The notes under the pieces are model-generated. The model ran no database searches, was not told the origin of the DNA, and saw only the letters and a list, made by a program, of their open reading frames with translations. DNA of 13,195 nt. It comes from Oceanospirillaceae bacterium UBA1126 (GTDB taxonomy: Bacteria; Pseudomonadota; Gammaproteobacteria; Pseudomonadales; Balneatricaceae). Below, piece by piece: positions 1 to 7,454 of the stretch (position 1 is its first letter; the number at the start of each line of letters is the position of its first letter). The translations under genes were made by a program, and so were the position numbers. The stretch spans positions 10,382 to 23,576 of the forward strand of contig DCAT01000033.1 of NCBI GenBank assembly GCA_002312935.1, in the 5' to 3' direction.

Positions 1-882
1 GAGTCTGGCTGTGGTAAATCTACCCTTGCAAAAGTGTTACTGGGGTTAGAAGAAGCCAGTGCAGGCACCGCAACTTTACTCGGTAAGGATATTCAAAGCA
101 CCTTAATCCATGACCGTGGGGTTGAGTCGGTATCCTCCATTCAAATGGTATTTCAGAATCCGTTTGATACCCTTAACCCATCTATGACTGTGGGCCGCCA
201 AATTATTCGAGCATTAGAGGTTTTTAGGGTAGGCACTAACGAAGAGGACCGTGGGAAAAGGATGTTGGCGCTATTGGATTTAGTTAAACTGCCCCGAGAA
301 TTTGCTCTGCGCAAACCACGCCAATTATCGGGCGGTCAAAAGCAACGGGTAGGTATCGCAAGGGCGTTTGCGGGTAATGCTCAAGTAGTGGTTGCCGATG
401 AGCCCGTTTCTGCGTTAGATGTGTCGGTTCAAGCAGCCGTAACAGACTTATTAATGGAGTTACAAAGAAAAAATAAGACCACCATGCTATTTATTAGTCA
501 TGACCTGTCAATCGTGCGCTATATCTCCGATAGAGTAATGGTGATGTATTTAGGTCATGTGGTAGAAATGGGTAGTACTGATCAGGTATTTAGCCCGCCC
601 TACCATCCCTATACTGAAGCCTTGCTGTCGGCAGTTCCCATAGCCGACACCAGCATTACGCGTAAACATATTGTCTTAGACGGTGATATTCCTTCAGCCA
701 TGAACCCTCCGTCAGGGTGCCCTTTCCAAACCCGCTGTCAGCACAAGCAGCAGGTTGCTGATAATCGTTGCGAAAAAGAGTTACCCACAATGAAGTTGAT
801 GGCTGACAACCATGAGCTTAGGTGTCACTTATCTGATGACTTTTTAGGGGCTATGGTTCCCGTTATACAACTGGCTAATTAA
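1..882 (+). CDS. Oligopeptide/dipeptide-type ABC transporter ATP-binding protein, 5'-truncated
   Basis: ATPase subunit of a peptide/nickel-type importer (OppF/DppF family), acting at the cytoplasmic face of the inner membrane. The reading frame is open from base 1, so the start lies outside the window; 293 residues are visible. They begin inside the Walker A motif (ESGCGKST, residues 1-8). Then come the Q-loop (VFQNP, Q52), the signature LSGGQKQR (from about 109), Walker B with catalytic Glu (VVVADEP, E134), the D-loop SALD and the switch His (ISHD, H167). The C-terminus carries the oligo_HPY extension typical of this subfamily: YHPYT near 201 and a paired-Cys segment SGCPFQTRC near 238-246. 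Family members carry peptides, but relatives also carry oligosaccharides and other solutes, so substrate is open. Its stop overlaps that of the convergent MmgE/PrpD gene by 4 bp. Sister permease and binding-protein genes are expected upstream, outside the window. Confidence 0.95.
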   Translation, partial: ESGCGKSTLAKVLLGLEEASAGTATLLGKDIQSTLIHDRGVESVSSIQMVFQNPFDTLNPSMTVGRQIIRALEVFRVGTNEEDRGKRMLALLDLVKLPREFALRKPRQLSGGQKQRVGIARAFAGNAQVVVADEPVSALDVSVQAAVTDLLMELQRKNKTTMLFISHDLSIVRYISDRVMVMYLGHVVEMGSTDQVFSPPYHPYTEALLSAVPIADTSITRKHIVLDGDIPSAMNPPSGCPFQTRCQHKQQVADNRCEKELPTMKLMADNHELRCHLSDDFLGAMVPVIQLAN

Positions 883-2210
883 CTGCGAACTAAAGCCATT
901 AAATCTGCTAAATTGCCACCTTCCAAGTGCTCAATATAGGCCAGCACCTGTTGAGCTTTTGGGCGGCCCCACACCGGCTCGCACAAGTTCATGTACTTGT
1001 CCTGGAATTGTACTTTACTCATAGGCTTATGAGGGTCCCCTAGGGCCTCATGAGGCTCTGACACCATTTCTGTGCCGTCTAGCATACGGATACAGACATG
1101 CGCCCAACGCTCCGCTGGAAATGCCTCATTGTATTTTTCACCTTCCAATAGCGTCACTTTACCGATCAAGTCTTTGACCTTCACGTCGTTAAAACCACTG
1201 TACACATCATCCGCACTAATAACGCCTTTTAGAACCGCCATGGCAACAGGAAAACTGATGGCATACTGAGCTTGCTCGGTATTAGTAGGCACACCATTGA
1301 ATAACCGCACCCCTTCATGAAAAGTCCAAACCGTAATTTGCTCTACCAAGCTTGGATCAAAGTGATACTGCGAACGCAAACTTAAGCAAGCCGCAACAGC
1401 TGGCTGTGCCCAACGGCATACTGGGTAAAGTTTAAAATACTGATTGAGAATTTGCCAATGTTGCCCCAAATCCTGCCAATAAGGGGCTACATTATTGGCA
1501 GAAATAGTTATAGCGGGAGCTCCTGTGAAGCCTTCAGCTGCTAGATATGCCGCCGAGGTGCCTGCCATGGCACCCCAACCAGATCCATCTTTTAACATGG
1601 TAGGGTGGTCAATGTTTCGCATCATTTGGCTGCGTGGCCCATGATATTCAGCAATGCCCACAGCGTGATTAAATTGTTCTTTATTGAGCCCTAAAATATG
1701 AGCTGTTAACGCTGCACAATTGACCGCACCCCATGCGCCAGACGTATGATAATCCGTCACTGTGCCATGCAATGCCATACCGGCTCGGGTGCCTATTTCA
1801 TAGCCAGCAACAATTAAACAAATTAACTCACTACCCATGACAGGCCGCGACTGAGACTCTAAACCTGCAATTAGGCTAGGTAGCATACTGCAACCTACAT
1901 GCCCTTTGGTATTTCGCTGTCCATCGTGACAGTCTAGCGCATCAATCATGGTTGCACCCACCAAAGCAGCCCCCACAGGACTCATAGGTGTGCCACCTAG
2001 CAAAGGTTGTACCGCAGTAATATTGGCTCCAGCAGCAAAATGATCCAGCGCATGCTGCGTGATAATTGACGCTATGTTAGAACGGCTACCACCCACCGCC
2101 GTACCAAGCAGGTCATAGCAGCAAAGTTTTGCCTGTTCAATAACGGCTAAGGGTAAGTCATCAAAGCTAATATCTAATAAAAACTGTCGCACAGAGATAT
2201 TGCTTGGCAT
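879..2210 (-). CDS. MmgE/PrpD family protein
   Basis: 443-residue cytosolic protein of the MmgE/PrpD family, which includes 2-methylcitrate dehydratase, cis-aconitate decarboxylase and iminodisuccinate epimerase. These enzymes act on polycarboxylates without a metal. Visible conserved segments are DALDCHDG (about 90-97), a His in TKGHVG (H104), YHTSGAWGA (H155), HPTMLKDGSGWGA (K207) and FKLYPVCRWAQP (K258). From memory these line up well with the active-site Asp/His/Lys set of cis-aconitate decarboxylase. Length is normal for the family (about 440-490). The ATG at 2210 has AAGGAA 8 nt upstream. It follows the AGE-family gene by 93 bp on the same strand and is the last gene of the series. True PrpD sits with prpB/prpC, which are absent here, so methylcitrate dehydratase is unlikely; a decarboxylase, dehydratase or epimerase for the cluster's substrate is the better guess. 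Family assignment is firm; reaction is not known. Confidence 0.9.
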   Translation of the reverse strand: MPSNISVRQFLLDISFDDLPLAVIEQAKLCCYDLLGTAVGGSRSNIASIITQHALDHFAAGANITAVQPLLGGTPMSPVGAALVGATMIDALDCHDGQRNTKGHVGCSMLPSLIAGLESQSRPVMGSELICLIVAGYEIGTRAGMALHGTVTDYHTSGAWGAVNCAALTAHILGLNKEQFNHAVGIAEYHGPRSQMMRNIDHPTMLKDGSGWGAMAGTSAAYLAAEGFTGAPAITISANNVAPYWQDLGQHWQILNQYFKLYPVCRWAQPAVAACLSLRSQYHFDPSLVEQITVWTFHEGVRLFNGVPTNTEQAQYAISFPVAMAVLKGVISADDVYSGFNDVKVKDLIGKVTLLEGEKYNEAFPAERWAHVCIRMLDGTEMVSEPHEALGDPHKPMSKVQFQDKYMNLCEPVWGRPKAQQVLAYIEHLEGGNLADLMALVRS

Positions 2211-2303
2211 TAGGTGGGTTCCTTGTTAATCCTACTGGCAGATACTCGTCACGTTAACATTCAAATAGTTAAAACGAGGACACTAAATCGACAAAAAACA
2301 GAT

Positions 2304-3488
2304 TTAAAATCGTAAACTGTTGATCACCTCGTAGCAGGCTCCCATGGTGTGATAATCCGTCTTTCCAGCAGGGCTTTTAAGGTCATCATAAGTGTTATTT
2401 TCACGCGTGAGAATGCGGTACCAAGCCCCATTTTCATGATCTACAAAATGTTCCCACGCATAGGACCACAATGCCTCATACCATTGCCAATAACGCTGTT
2501 CACCCGTTTTTTTAGCCAGCAAGGCTGCCGCTACGATAGATTCTGCCTGAACCCAAAAATACTTATCGGTGTCGCAGATTTCACCTGTAGGGGAAAACCC
2601 ATAACAAAGACCACCATACTCATGATCCCAGGCTTTTCCCAAGGCTTTATCAAACAGCACTTTAGCCGTCTCTACAAGCCATGGTTTTGGTGCGTGGCGA
2701 TCTAATATCAGTAATAATTTAGCCCACTCGGTGAAGTGCCCTGGTTGATAACCCCATGGGCGAAATAAGTGTTTAGGATCGTGTTTGTTGTAATTCCAAT
2801 CTGGCTGCCAAGCCGCGTTATAGTGCTCCCATATTTGTCCTTGGGTGGTTTGGGTTTGGCGCACACAAATATTTTCTGCCAGCAGCACTGCTCGATCTAA
2901 ATAAGGTTCATGACCGGTGGCTTCAAAGGCTGCAATAAGTGCTTCGCATGAGTGCATATTAGCGTTTTGCCCACGATACGCTGGCACTGTTTGCCAATCT
3001 GCACTGGCTTCATCGGCGTAAAGGCCATGCTCAGGCAACCAAAAGTGTTGCTCCATAACAGCAAAGGTTTCATGCAGGTATGCTTGGGCTTCTTTGATGC
3101 CCGCTTTTACAGCAGAAGCGTAGGCCAATAAAACAAAAGCCAAGCCATAACAATGATTAGTTTCATCCACTTTTTGGCCATTGTTAATAACCCAAGCATA
3201 GCCCCCGCTAATTGGGTTTAAATGAGCAGTGCGAAGGTAATTTAAGCCATGACGCGCTGTAGCAAGGTATTCTTTGTTGTCAAAATAACGCGCAGCTTCG
3301 CAGTAATTAAAGATAAACCGCGTACTGCTGACTAAATGTCTAGTGTTAGTGTCGTAGACACTGCCGTTATCACGAAAGTGATGAAAAAAACCACCTTTGG
3401 TATCGATAGCCTGGGGGTGATAAAAATCCATAGTGGTTTGAATGTGTTGAGCAAGAAAGCCTACATCTCGAAAACCTGAAGGTTGCAT
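2304..3488 (-). CDS. AGE-family sugar isomerase/epimerase (mannose isomerase/YihS-like)
   Basis: 394-residue cytosolic (alpha/alpha)6-barrel protein of the N-acylglucosamine 2-epimerase superfamily. Its motifs look more like the aldose-ketose isomerase branch (mannose isomerase, sulfoquinovose isomerase YihS) than the GlcNAc epimerases. Visible are TRHLVSSTR (R50, H51), QNANMHSCEAL (H179, E182), QPGHFTEWAKLL (H251, E254), FWVQAES (Q314, E316) and DYHTMGACYEV (H380). The two late His residues match the spacing of the general acid/base pair in that branch. No signal peptide is seen. The ATG at 3488 has AGGAG 13 nt upstream, rather far, but no better in-frame start exists. A promoter candidate lies at 3557-3584. 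It sits between a sulfatase/PMH-like gene and an MmgE/PrpD gene, which suggests it isomerises the sugar released or carried by their shared substrate. The sugar itself, sulfonated or not, cannot be read from the sequence. Confidence 0.88.
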   Translation of the reverse strand: MQPSGFRDVGFLAQHIQTTMDFYHPQAIDTKGGFFHHFRDNGSVYDTNTRHLVSSTRFIFNYCEAARYFDNKEYLATARHGLNYLRTAHLNPISGGYAWVINNGQKVDETNHCYGLAFVLLAYASAVKAGIKEAQAYLHETFAVMEQHFWLPEHGLYADEASADWQTVPAYRGQNANMHSCEALIAAFEATGHEPYLDRAVLLAENICVRQTQTTQGQIWEHYNAAWQPDWNYNKHDPKHLFRPWGYQPGHFTEWAKLLLILDRHAPKPWLVETAKVLFDKALGKAWDHEYGGLCYGFSPTGEICDTDKYFWVQAESIVAAALLAKKTGEQRYWQWYEALWSYAWEHFVDHENGAWYRILTRENNTYDDLKSPAGKTDYHTMGACYEVINSLRF

Positions 3489-3556
3489 TGTATTCGGGTA
3501 ACTCCTGAGCGTGAAGAGCCTTAACAGTAACTTAGAGCGCGCGCAAAGTTCAAGCT

Positions 3557-3584
3557 ATAATAGGCAACTTGGGACGATTGTTAA
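3557..3584 (-). promoter_or_regulatory. Candidate sigma-70 promoter for the AGE-family gene
   Basis: Reading the minus strand, TTAACA (3584-3579; 5 of 6 to TTGACA) is followed after 16 bp by TATTAT (3562-3557; 5 of 6 to TATAAT). It lies in the 154-bp gap between the sulfatase-like and AGE-family genes and would give a leader of roughly 60 nt. The AGE and MmgE/PrpD genes may thus be transcribed separately from the sulfatase-like gene. Such matches also occur by chance in AT-rich gaps. Confidence 0.45.
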
Positions 3585-3642
3585 TGTTGTCTAAACGAGG
3601 GATAGTATTCAACTACACCGTTACTGCGGCGAACCGTTTAAT

Positions 3643-5277
3643 CTATTTAAGTGGTACCTCTGGTTCCAGCCGCAGTGCCTTAGGCACATCTTCTTGTTGC
3701 CAATAACCAATTAGAATACCCACCTCGCCAGCCTTGCCTTCACGCTGACCAAAGGTTTCCTGACTCACAGTGACACGGTTCTTCAGCCCCGCTGACCAAT
3801 CCAACATTTGTTCGCTGAGCTGCCCACGGATAGCTGCATAACCTTCATCTCTGCCTAAGTCAGAAAACTCTTGGGGGTCTTCTTGTAAGTCAAACAACAT
3901 GGGTTTAAAACCTAAACAATGAACGTATTTATAACGTCCATCATACAACATGGTCATGCGGGCATTATCCCTAGTACGGCCTAATTGTTTAGCAAACCCC
4001 ATAACACCATAGTCACATTCTGACACCACACAATCTCGGTCAACAGCTGTGTTTTTATGCAGCACAGGCACCAATGATTGGCCTTCTAACCAGTTCCATT
4101 GGGGCTTACCACCGGCCCAATCAACAAAGGTAGGAACTAGGTCAATGGCACAAACTAATTGATCACATTCACTGCCACGGCTTGAATTAGCCTCTGGGCT
4201 AGGGTCCATAATAAGCAAAGGCACCCGAGTCACCACATCATGGAACAAGTCTTTTTCTGCCAACCAATGATCACCAAAAAAGTCACCATGATCCGACGTC
4301 AAAACGATCATCGTATGTTTATCTTGACCTTGCTTTTCTAAGCTGGCAAATAGGCGTCCTAAGTTGTCATCTATTTCCTTCACTAACCCATAATAGGTGG
4401 GTAAAGCATGATTACGATAGTCATCTTGAGCATAGGTTTGGCTTTGAGGTAACGCCATGAACGCTTTGTAAATAGGGTGGGCATTATGTTTTTGGGCCTC
4501 ACACTTACTCGCTTGTGGTAAGTCCACACCCCGATACATTTGATGGTAAGGCGCTGGGGCAGCCAATGGCCAATGAGGTTTTATATAAGACACGTGCAAA
4601 CACCAGTTTTGGTGCCCCATGTGTTGCATCATTTCAATAGCGCGGTCAGTGGTGTAGGCCGTTTCTGAGTGGGCTCTATCCACTCTTGCTGGCAGGTGTC
4701 CATGTTTTAAAAACATACCGTTACGCAGCACCCCGCTGTCGTCCTCCATCGCGCTAGCCCAATTAGCCCATGGGTTTATTGCCTCGTAGCCCTGTTTGCG
4801 CAAATAGTCAAAATAAGCTGGGGTGCCTTTGCCATAGTCCCCTGCCACACCCACAGTGTGCAGACCATCATCATGCTCACCTTGACCGAACCCTGCGTTA
4901 CTCAAAAACCGCCCTAACTCTGATTGTGGTTCAAGACCTAAGCGGCGCATCCCAGAGAAGTCTGGCTTCATGTGGGTCTTACCCATTAGGGTAGTACTCA
5001 TACCACAGGCTGCTAAATGATCTGCCAAAGTCAACTCATCAACCCTGTTCGGCCAACCATTCCAGGTTGCTCCATGGGAACGCACGTGCCGGCCCGTATA
5101 ATAAGAAGCTCGTGAATTACCACAACTAGTGCCTTGTACATAACAGCGGTTAAATTTCACACCCTTGTGTGCCAAGCGATCTATATTGGGTGTATCCACT
5201 ACACCGTTACCATAACAAGACAGGGCGTCGGCTCGTAGTTGATCTAACATGATGAAAAGTATGTTTTTTTGTGTCAC
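3643..5277 (-). CDS. Cytosolic sulfatase / phosphonate monoester hydrolase-like enzyme with C-G-N-S-R motif
   Basis: 544-residue alkaline-phosphatase-superfamily hydrolase, expected to cleave sulfate esters, phosphodiesters or phosphonate monoesters. I chose GTG at 5277 because AAGGAA lies 6 nt before it (5289-5284) and the product then begins MTQKNILFIMLDQLRAD, directly at the first beta-strand; a TTG 30 nt further up has no such site. Residues matching the PMH/arylsulfatase group, by memory of its numbering: D12 and Q13 (metal), C52 (formylglycine position), R56, N73 in GATWNG, T101 in GKTHM, H235, D329/H330 in TSDHGD, K342. The C52-to-R56 and C52-to-N73 spacings equal those I recall for Rhizobium/Burkholderia PMH. 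The motif is S-C-G-N-S-R-A-S-Y-Y-T-G-R, with Asn where the usual CxPxR has Pro. There is no signal peptide, so substrate must enter the cell, consistent with the nearby ABC importer. Sulfatase versus PMH cannot be settled by eye. Confidence 0.9.
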   Translation of the reverse strand: MTQKNILFIMLDQLRADALSCYGNGVVDTPNIDRLAHKGVKFNRCYVQGTSCGNSRASYYTGRHVRSHGATWNGWPNRVDELTLADHLAACGMSTTLMGKTHMKPDFSGMRRLGLEPQSELGRFLSNAGFGQGEHDDGLHTVGVAGDYGKGTPAYFDYLRKQGYEAINPWANWASAMEDDSGVLRNGMFLKHGHLPARVDRAHSETAYTTDRAIEMMQHMGHQNWCLHVSYIKPHWPLAAPAPYHQMYRGVDLPQASKCEAQKHNAHPIYKAFMALPQSQTYAQDDYRNHALPTYYGLVKEIDDNLGRLFASLEKQGQDKHTMIVLTSDHGDFFGDHWLAEKDLFHDVVTRVPLLIMDPSPEANSSRGSECDQLVCAIDLVPTFVDWAGGKPQWNWLEGQSLVPVLHKNTAVDRDCVVSECDYGVMGFAKQLGRTRDNARMTMLYDGRYKYVHCLGFKPMLFDLQEDPQEFSDLGRDEGYAAIRGQLSEQMLDWSAGLKNRVTVSQETFGQREGKAGEVGILIGYWQQEDVPKALRLEPEVPLK

Positions 5278-5283
5278 AAAAAT

Positions 5284-5289
5284 TTCCTT
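5284..5289 (-). promoter_or_regulatory. Ribosome binding site fixing the GTG start of the sulfatase-like gene
   Basis: The minus strand reads AAGGAA, then ATTTTT, then GTG at 5277. This 6-nt spacing favours GTG over the upstream in-frame TTG at 5307. Confidence 0.7.
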
Positions 5290-5381
5290 ACCCGCCAAAT
5301 TTATCAATGCTAGACTAACACAGGCTTTAGAGTTCTTCAGGGAAGAAAAACATCGTCATGCACCCAAGGTTCAATCACTAC

Positions 5382-5393
5382 TAATTATAATTA
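5382..5393. repeat. 12-bp perfect AT palindrome between LysR and sulfatase-like genes
   Basis: TAATTATAATTA reads the same on both strands and begins 1 bp after the LysR stop codon, within the 117-bp gap before the sulfatase-like gene. On the minus strand it contains a perfect TATAAT (5389-5384), but I found no convincing -35 hexamer 16-19 bp upstream. It could be a -10 element needing an activator, an operator, or chance in an AT-rich gap. Confidence 0.35.
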
Positions 5394-5394
5394 C

Positions 5395-6300
5395 TTAACC
5401 AGTACCTAGCTCTGTAATTAAAAAATCCACCGCTACTTTTATTTTTTGGATCTGATATTTGGGTTTAATGTAGAGTAAGTAAATACCTGTTTCAGGGGCT
5501 CTACTAATCACCACTTCAGCATCACTTAAGTTGATTACCTGTAATTTTTTCTCACTCAACTCCTTTTCAATACCCCATTCAGGTAGCAACGCAATACCAT
5601 CTCCCTCCACGGCAGCTTTAACAATCCCTCCACCATGATCGCTGATGATATTGGCTTTATTATTCAGCTGTCGCCACTCACCATTAATATTGGCCTGCCA
5701 ATATAAAACAGCGTGTGGCCCTCTATAATATAGGCTGCGATGGTCATTAAGCTGGGCTAAATTTAGTGGCGTTCCATGAGTATCTAGATAACTAGGCGAA
5801 GCCACTAGCACAAAATTATTGTCTGACAATCTACGAGACACCACCCGGTCTTGAGGTTTCACACCCACACGAATGGCTATATCTATTTGATCACGGGTAA
5901 GGTCTGATACTTGATCAGTTAACTGAATATCTAGGCTAATGTCTGGGTATTGCCGCCTAAATTTGACCAACACAGGCATTAAACAAGCCTCTCCATAGCC
6001 CGGTGTAGCGGTAATTCTCAAAATCCCTGAAGGTGTTTTTGTCTGTAGGCTGACCAACTCATCAGCGTGACTCAAGGCCGCTACAGCCCCTTTCACTTCA
6101 TCATAGTACAAGGCGCCTTGTTCTGTGAGGCGGACCACTCGGGTGGAACGCTTAAACAACTCAACCCCAAGCTCCGATTCCAGATCTTTAATACGCCTCG
6201 ACATAGAAGAGACAGGGACATCAAAAGCCTTTGCTGCTTGGGTAAAATTAGAGGTTTCAACCACTTTTAAAAAATAATGTAATGCCCGTAACTTATCCAT
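5395..6300 (-). CDS. LysR-family transcriptional regulator
   Basis: 301-residue LTTR. The N-terminal winged helix-turn-helix spans about residues 1-60 (MDKLRALHYFLKVVE, TQAAKAFDVP, SSMSRRIKDLE, LFKRSTR), followed by a linker helix and a two-lobed effector domain from about 90 to 295. The start at 6300 gives the standard MDKL beginning with AGGG 5 nt upstream; an ATG at 6336 would add 12 residues, lacks a clear ribosome site and would overlap the operator candidate. Sequence style resembles the CrgA/AaeR/DmlR-like group. It is divergent from the MDR oxidoreductase, with the inverted repeat at 6339-6353 between them, so that gene is the most likely target. It also lies 117 bp upstream of the sulfatase-like gene on the same strand, so control of the catabolic series is possible. 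Effector unknown. Confidence 0.93.
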   Translation of the reverse strand: MDKLRALHYFLKVVETSNFTQAAKAFDVPVSSMSRRIKDLESELGVELFKRSTRVVRLTEQGALYYDEVKGAVAALSHADELVSLQTKTPSGILRITATPGYGEACLMPVLVKFRRQYPDISLDIQLTDQVSDLTRDQIDIAIRVGVKPQDRVVSRRLSDNNFVLVASPSYLDTHGTPLNLAQLNDHRSLYYRGPHAVLYWQANINGEWRQLNNKANIISDHGGGIVKAAVEGDGIALLPEWGIEKELSEKKLQVINLSDAEVVISRAPETGIYLLYIKPKYQIQKIKVAVDFLITELGTG

Positions 6301-6338
6301 GTTTGCCCTAGATGACACATAATCAATAGTGCCCATTA

Positions 6339-6353
6339 TTGTCTTTTAGACAA
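6339..6353. promoter_or_regulatory. Candidate LysR operator (TTGTC-N5-GACAA)
   Basis: A perfect 5-bp inverted repeat, TTGTC TTTTA GACAA, containing T-N11-A (T6340 to A6352), the LTTR box geometry. Its centre (6346) is about 65 bp upstream of the start site expected about 7 bp downstream of TATAAT at 6399-6404. It lies 39 bp upstream of the chosen LysR start codon, so binding could also repress the regulator's own promoter. Confidence 0.65.
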
Positions 6354-6374
6354 ATATATTTCTCATTTTACCCC

Positions 6375-6404
6375 TCTACAAGAAGGATAACCAACCACTA
6401 TAAT
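6375..6404 (+). promoter_or_regulatory. Candidate promoter of the MDR oxidoreductase gene
   Basis: A perfect TATAAT (6399-6404) is preceded by 18 bp and a weak -35, TCTACA (6375-6380; 4 of 6). A weak -35 beside a strong -10 fits an activator-dependent promoter, in line with the LTTR site just upstream. The expected leader is about 40 nt and carries GGAA at 6441-6444 before the start codon. Confidence 0.55.
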
Positions 6405-6452
6405 AATATCAGCAACAAAAAACCAATCAAACATCAACATGGAACAATGTAC

Positions 6453-7454
6453 ATGCAAGCTTTAATGATGACTAAATATGGCGATATTAGCACCAGCCTC
6501 GCCTTTCAGAGTACCGCAACACCCAAAGCTTCAGCAAGCCAAGTCATTATTAAAGTTAATGCCTCCAGCATTAATCCATTTGACTACAAAGTGCTCAAGG
6601 GGGAGTTTAAAGCCTTTAAAAAAATACACTTTCCACAAGGGATTGGACGTGATGTCAGTGGTGTTGTGGTAGAGGTTGGAAACCTCGTCAGCCATTTTAA
6701 AGTAGGCGATGCAGTCCTATCTCGAATTGACGAAGACCTTGTGGGAACTATCGCTGAATATGTCGCCTCAGAAGCACAACACACCGCTTTAAAACCTCAA
6801 GAAATGACCCACGAAGAGGCGGCAAGTATGCCTTTAGCCGGCCTAACCGCCCTGCAAGCACTAGTGACAACTGCCCAGCTGAAAGCGGGTGAAAAGGTGC
6901 TCATTCATGCTGGATCTGGTGGTGTGGGGACCATTGCTATCCAGCTGGCAAAGAGCCTAGGCGCATTTGTTGTCACAACCACCAGTACAGCCAATGTAGA
7001 CCTTGTTAAAAACCTTGGTGCAGATCAGGTGATCGATTACAAAAAAGAAGACTACTTAGCGCAAGTGAGCGATTGTGATGTGGTGTTTGACACGTTAGGT
7101 GGAGCCTATACACTTGACGCTTTTAAGGCGATAAAGAGCGGTGGGCGGGTGGTTTCTGTCAACGGGGAAGTAGACGACATTCTGGCAAGAAAGCTTGGGC
7201 TAAATTTTATCATCCGCAAAATACTAAGCCTTAAAGCCAGAAAAGTCACCCAAGCTGCAGCAAAAAAGAACGCTACCTATCGCATGATCCTGATGAATTC
7301 TGATGGTGTGCAACTGGCTGAGTTAGCTGAGTTGTATGTTCAAAAAAAAATAAAAGCAGTTATTGACTGTAGTTACCCATTTACCGAAAGCATTGAGGCT
7401 TTAAAATACCTATCTAAGGGCAGAGCCAAAGGCAAAGTAGTCATTACGCACTAG
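6453..7454 (+). CDS. Zinc-free medium-chain NAD(P)-dependent oxidoreductase (quinone oxidoreductase-like)
   Basis: 333-residue MDR-superfamily enzyme of the quinone/enone oxidoreductase type, expected to reduce quinones or alpha,beta-unsaturated carbonyls with NAD(P)H in the cytosol. The N-terminal GroES-like domain has NASSINPFDYKVLKG and GIGRDVSGVVVEVG. The usual Zn-ligand Cys is replaced by Asn-Pro, so no catalytic zinc is expected. The Rossmann domain has AGSGGVGTIAIQLAK (about 153-167) and FDTLGG. I chose ATG 6453 (MQALMMTKYG, typical for the family) with GGAA 8 nt before it; ATG 6447 is the close alternative. A longer frame from 6339 would run through the promoter and operator and is unlikely. 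It is divergent from the LysR gene. Its 3' end overlaps the convergent thioesterase gene by 11 bp. Physiological substrate not determinable. Confidence 0.92.
   Translation: MQALMMTKYGDISTSLAFQSTATPKASASQVIIKVNASSINPFDYKVLKGEFKAFKKIHFPQGIGRDVSGVVVEVGNLVSHFKVGDAVLSRIDEDLVGTIAEYVASEAQHTALKPQEMTHEEAASMPLAGLTALQALVTTAQLKAGEKVLIHAGSGGVGTIAIQLAKSLGAFVVTTTSTANVDLVKNLGADQVIDYKKEDYLAQVSDCDVVFDTLGGAYTLDAFKAIKSGGRVVSVNGEVDDILARKLGLNFIIRKILSLKARKVTQAAAKKNATYRMILMNSDGVQLAELAELYVQKKIKAVIDCSYPFTESIEALKYLSKGRAKGKVVITH

Noticed and set aside
879..2210. Calling the MmgE/PrpD gene prpD (2-methylcitrate dehydratase)
   Set aside because: No prpB, prpC or acnD neighbour is present, and the family includes several other activities with the same fold and residues.
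2274..2310. AAATC/GATTT hairpin with an internal T run after the AGE-family stop as a terminator
   Set aside because: The stem is only 5 bp and AT-rich, and the T run is in the loop rather than after the stem.
2304..3488. Naming the AGE-family gene yihS (sulfoquinovose isomerase)
   Set aside because: The shared catalytic residues are common to mannose isomerases too. No sulfoquinovosidase, SF kinase/aldolase or SLA reductase/dehydrogenase gene is visible.
3608..3645. Possible terminator after the sulfatase-like gene
   Set aside because: The GC-rich stretch contains a direct repeat of ACCGTT, not an inverted one, and lacks a T tract.
5278..5307. TTG start at 5307 for the sulfatase-like gene, giving 10 extra residues
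   Set aside because: No ribosome site fits it, whereas GTG 5277 has AAGGAA at 6-nt spacing and begins at the usual first strand of the fold.
6339..6452. N-terminal extension of the MDR oxidoreductase from 6339
   Set aside because: The extra 38 residues resemble no MDR leader and cover the LysR operator candidate and the TATAAT promoter.
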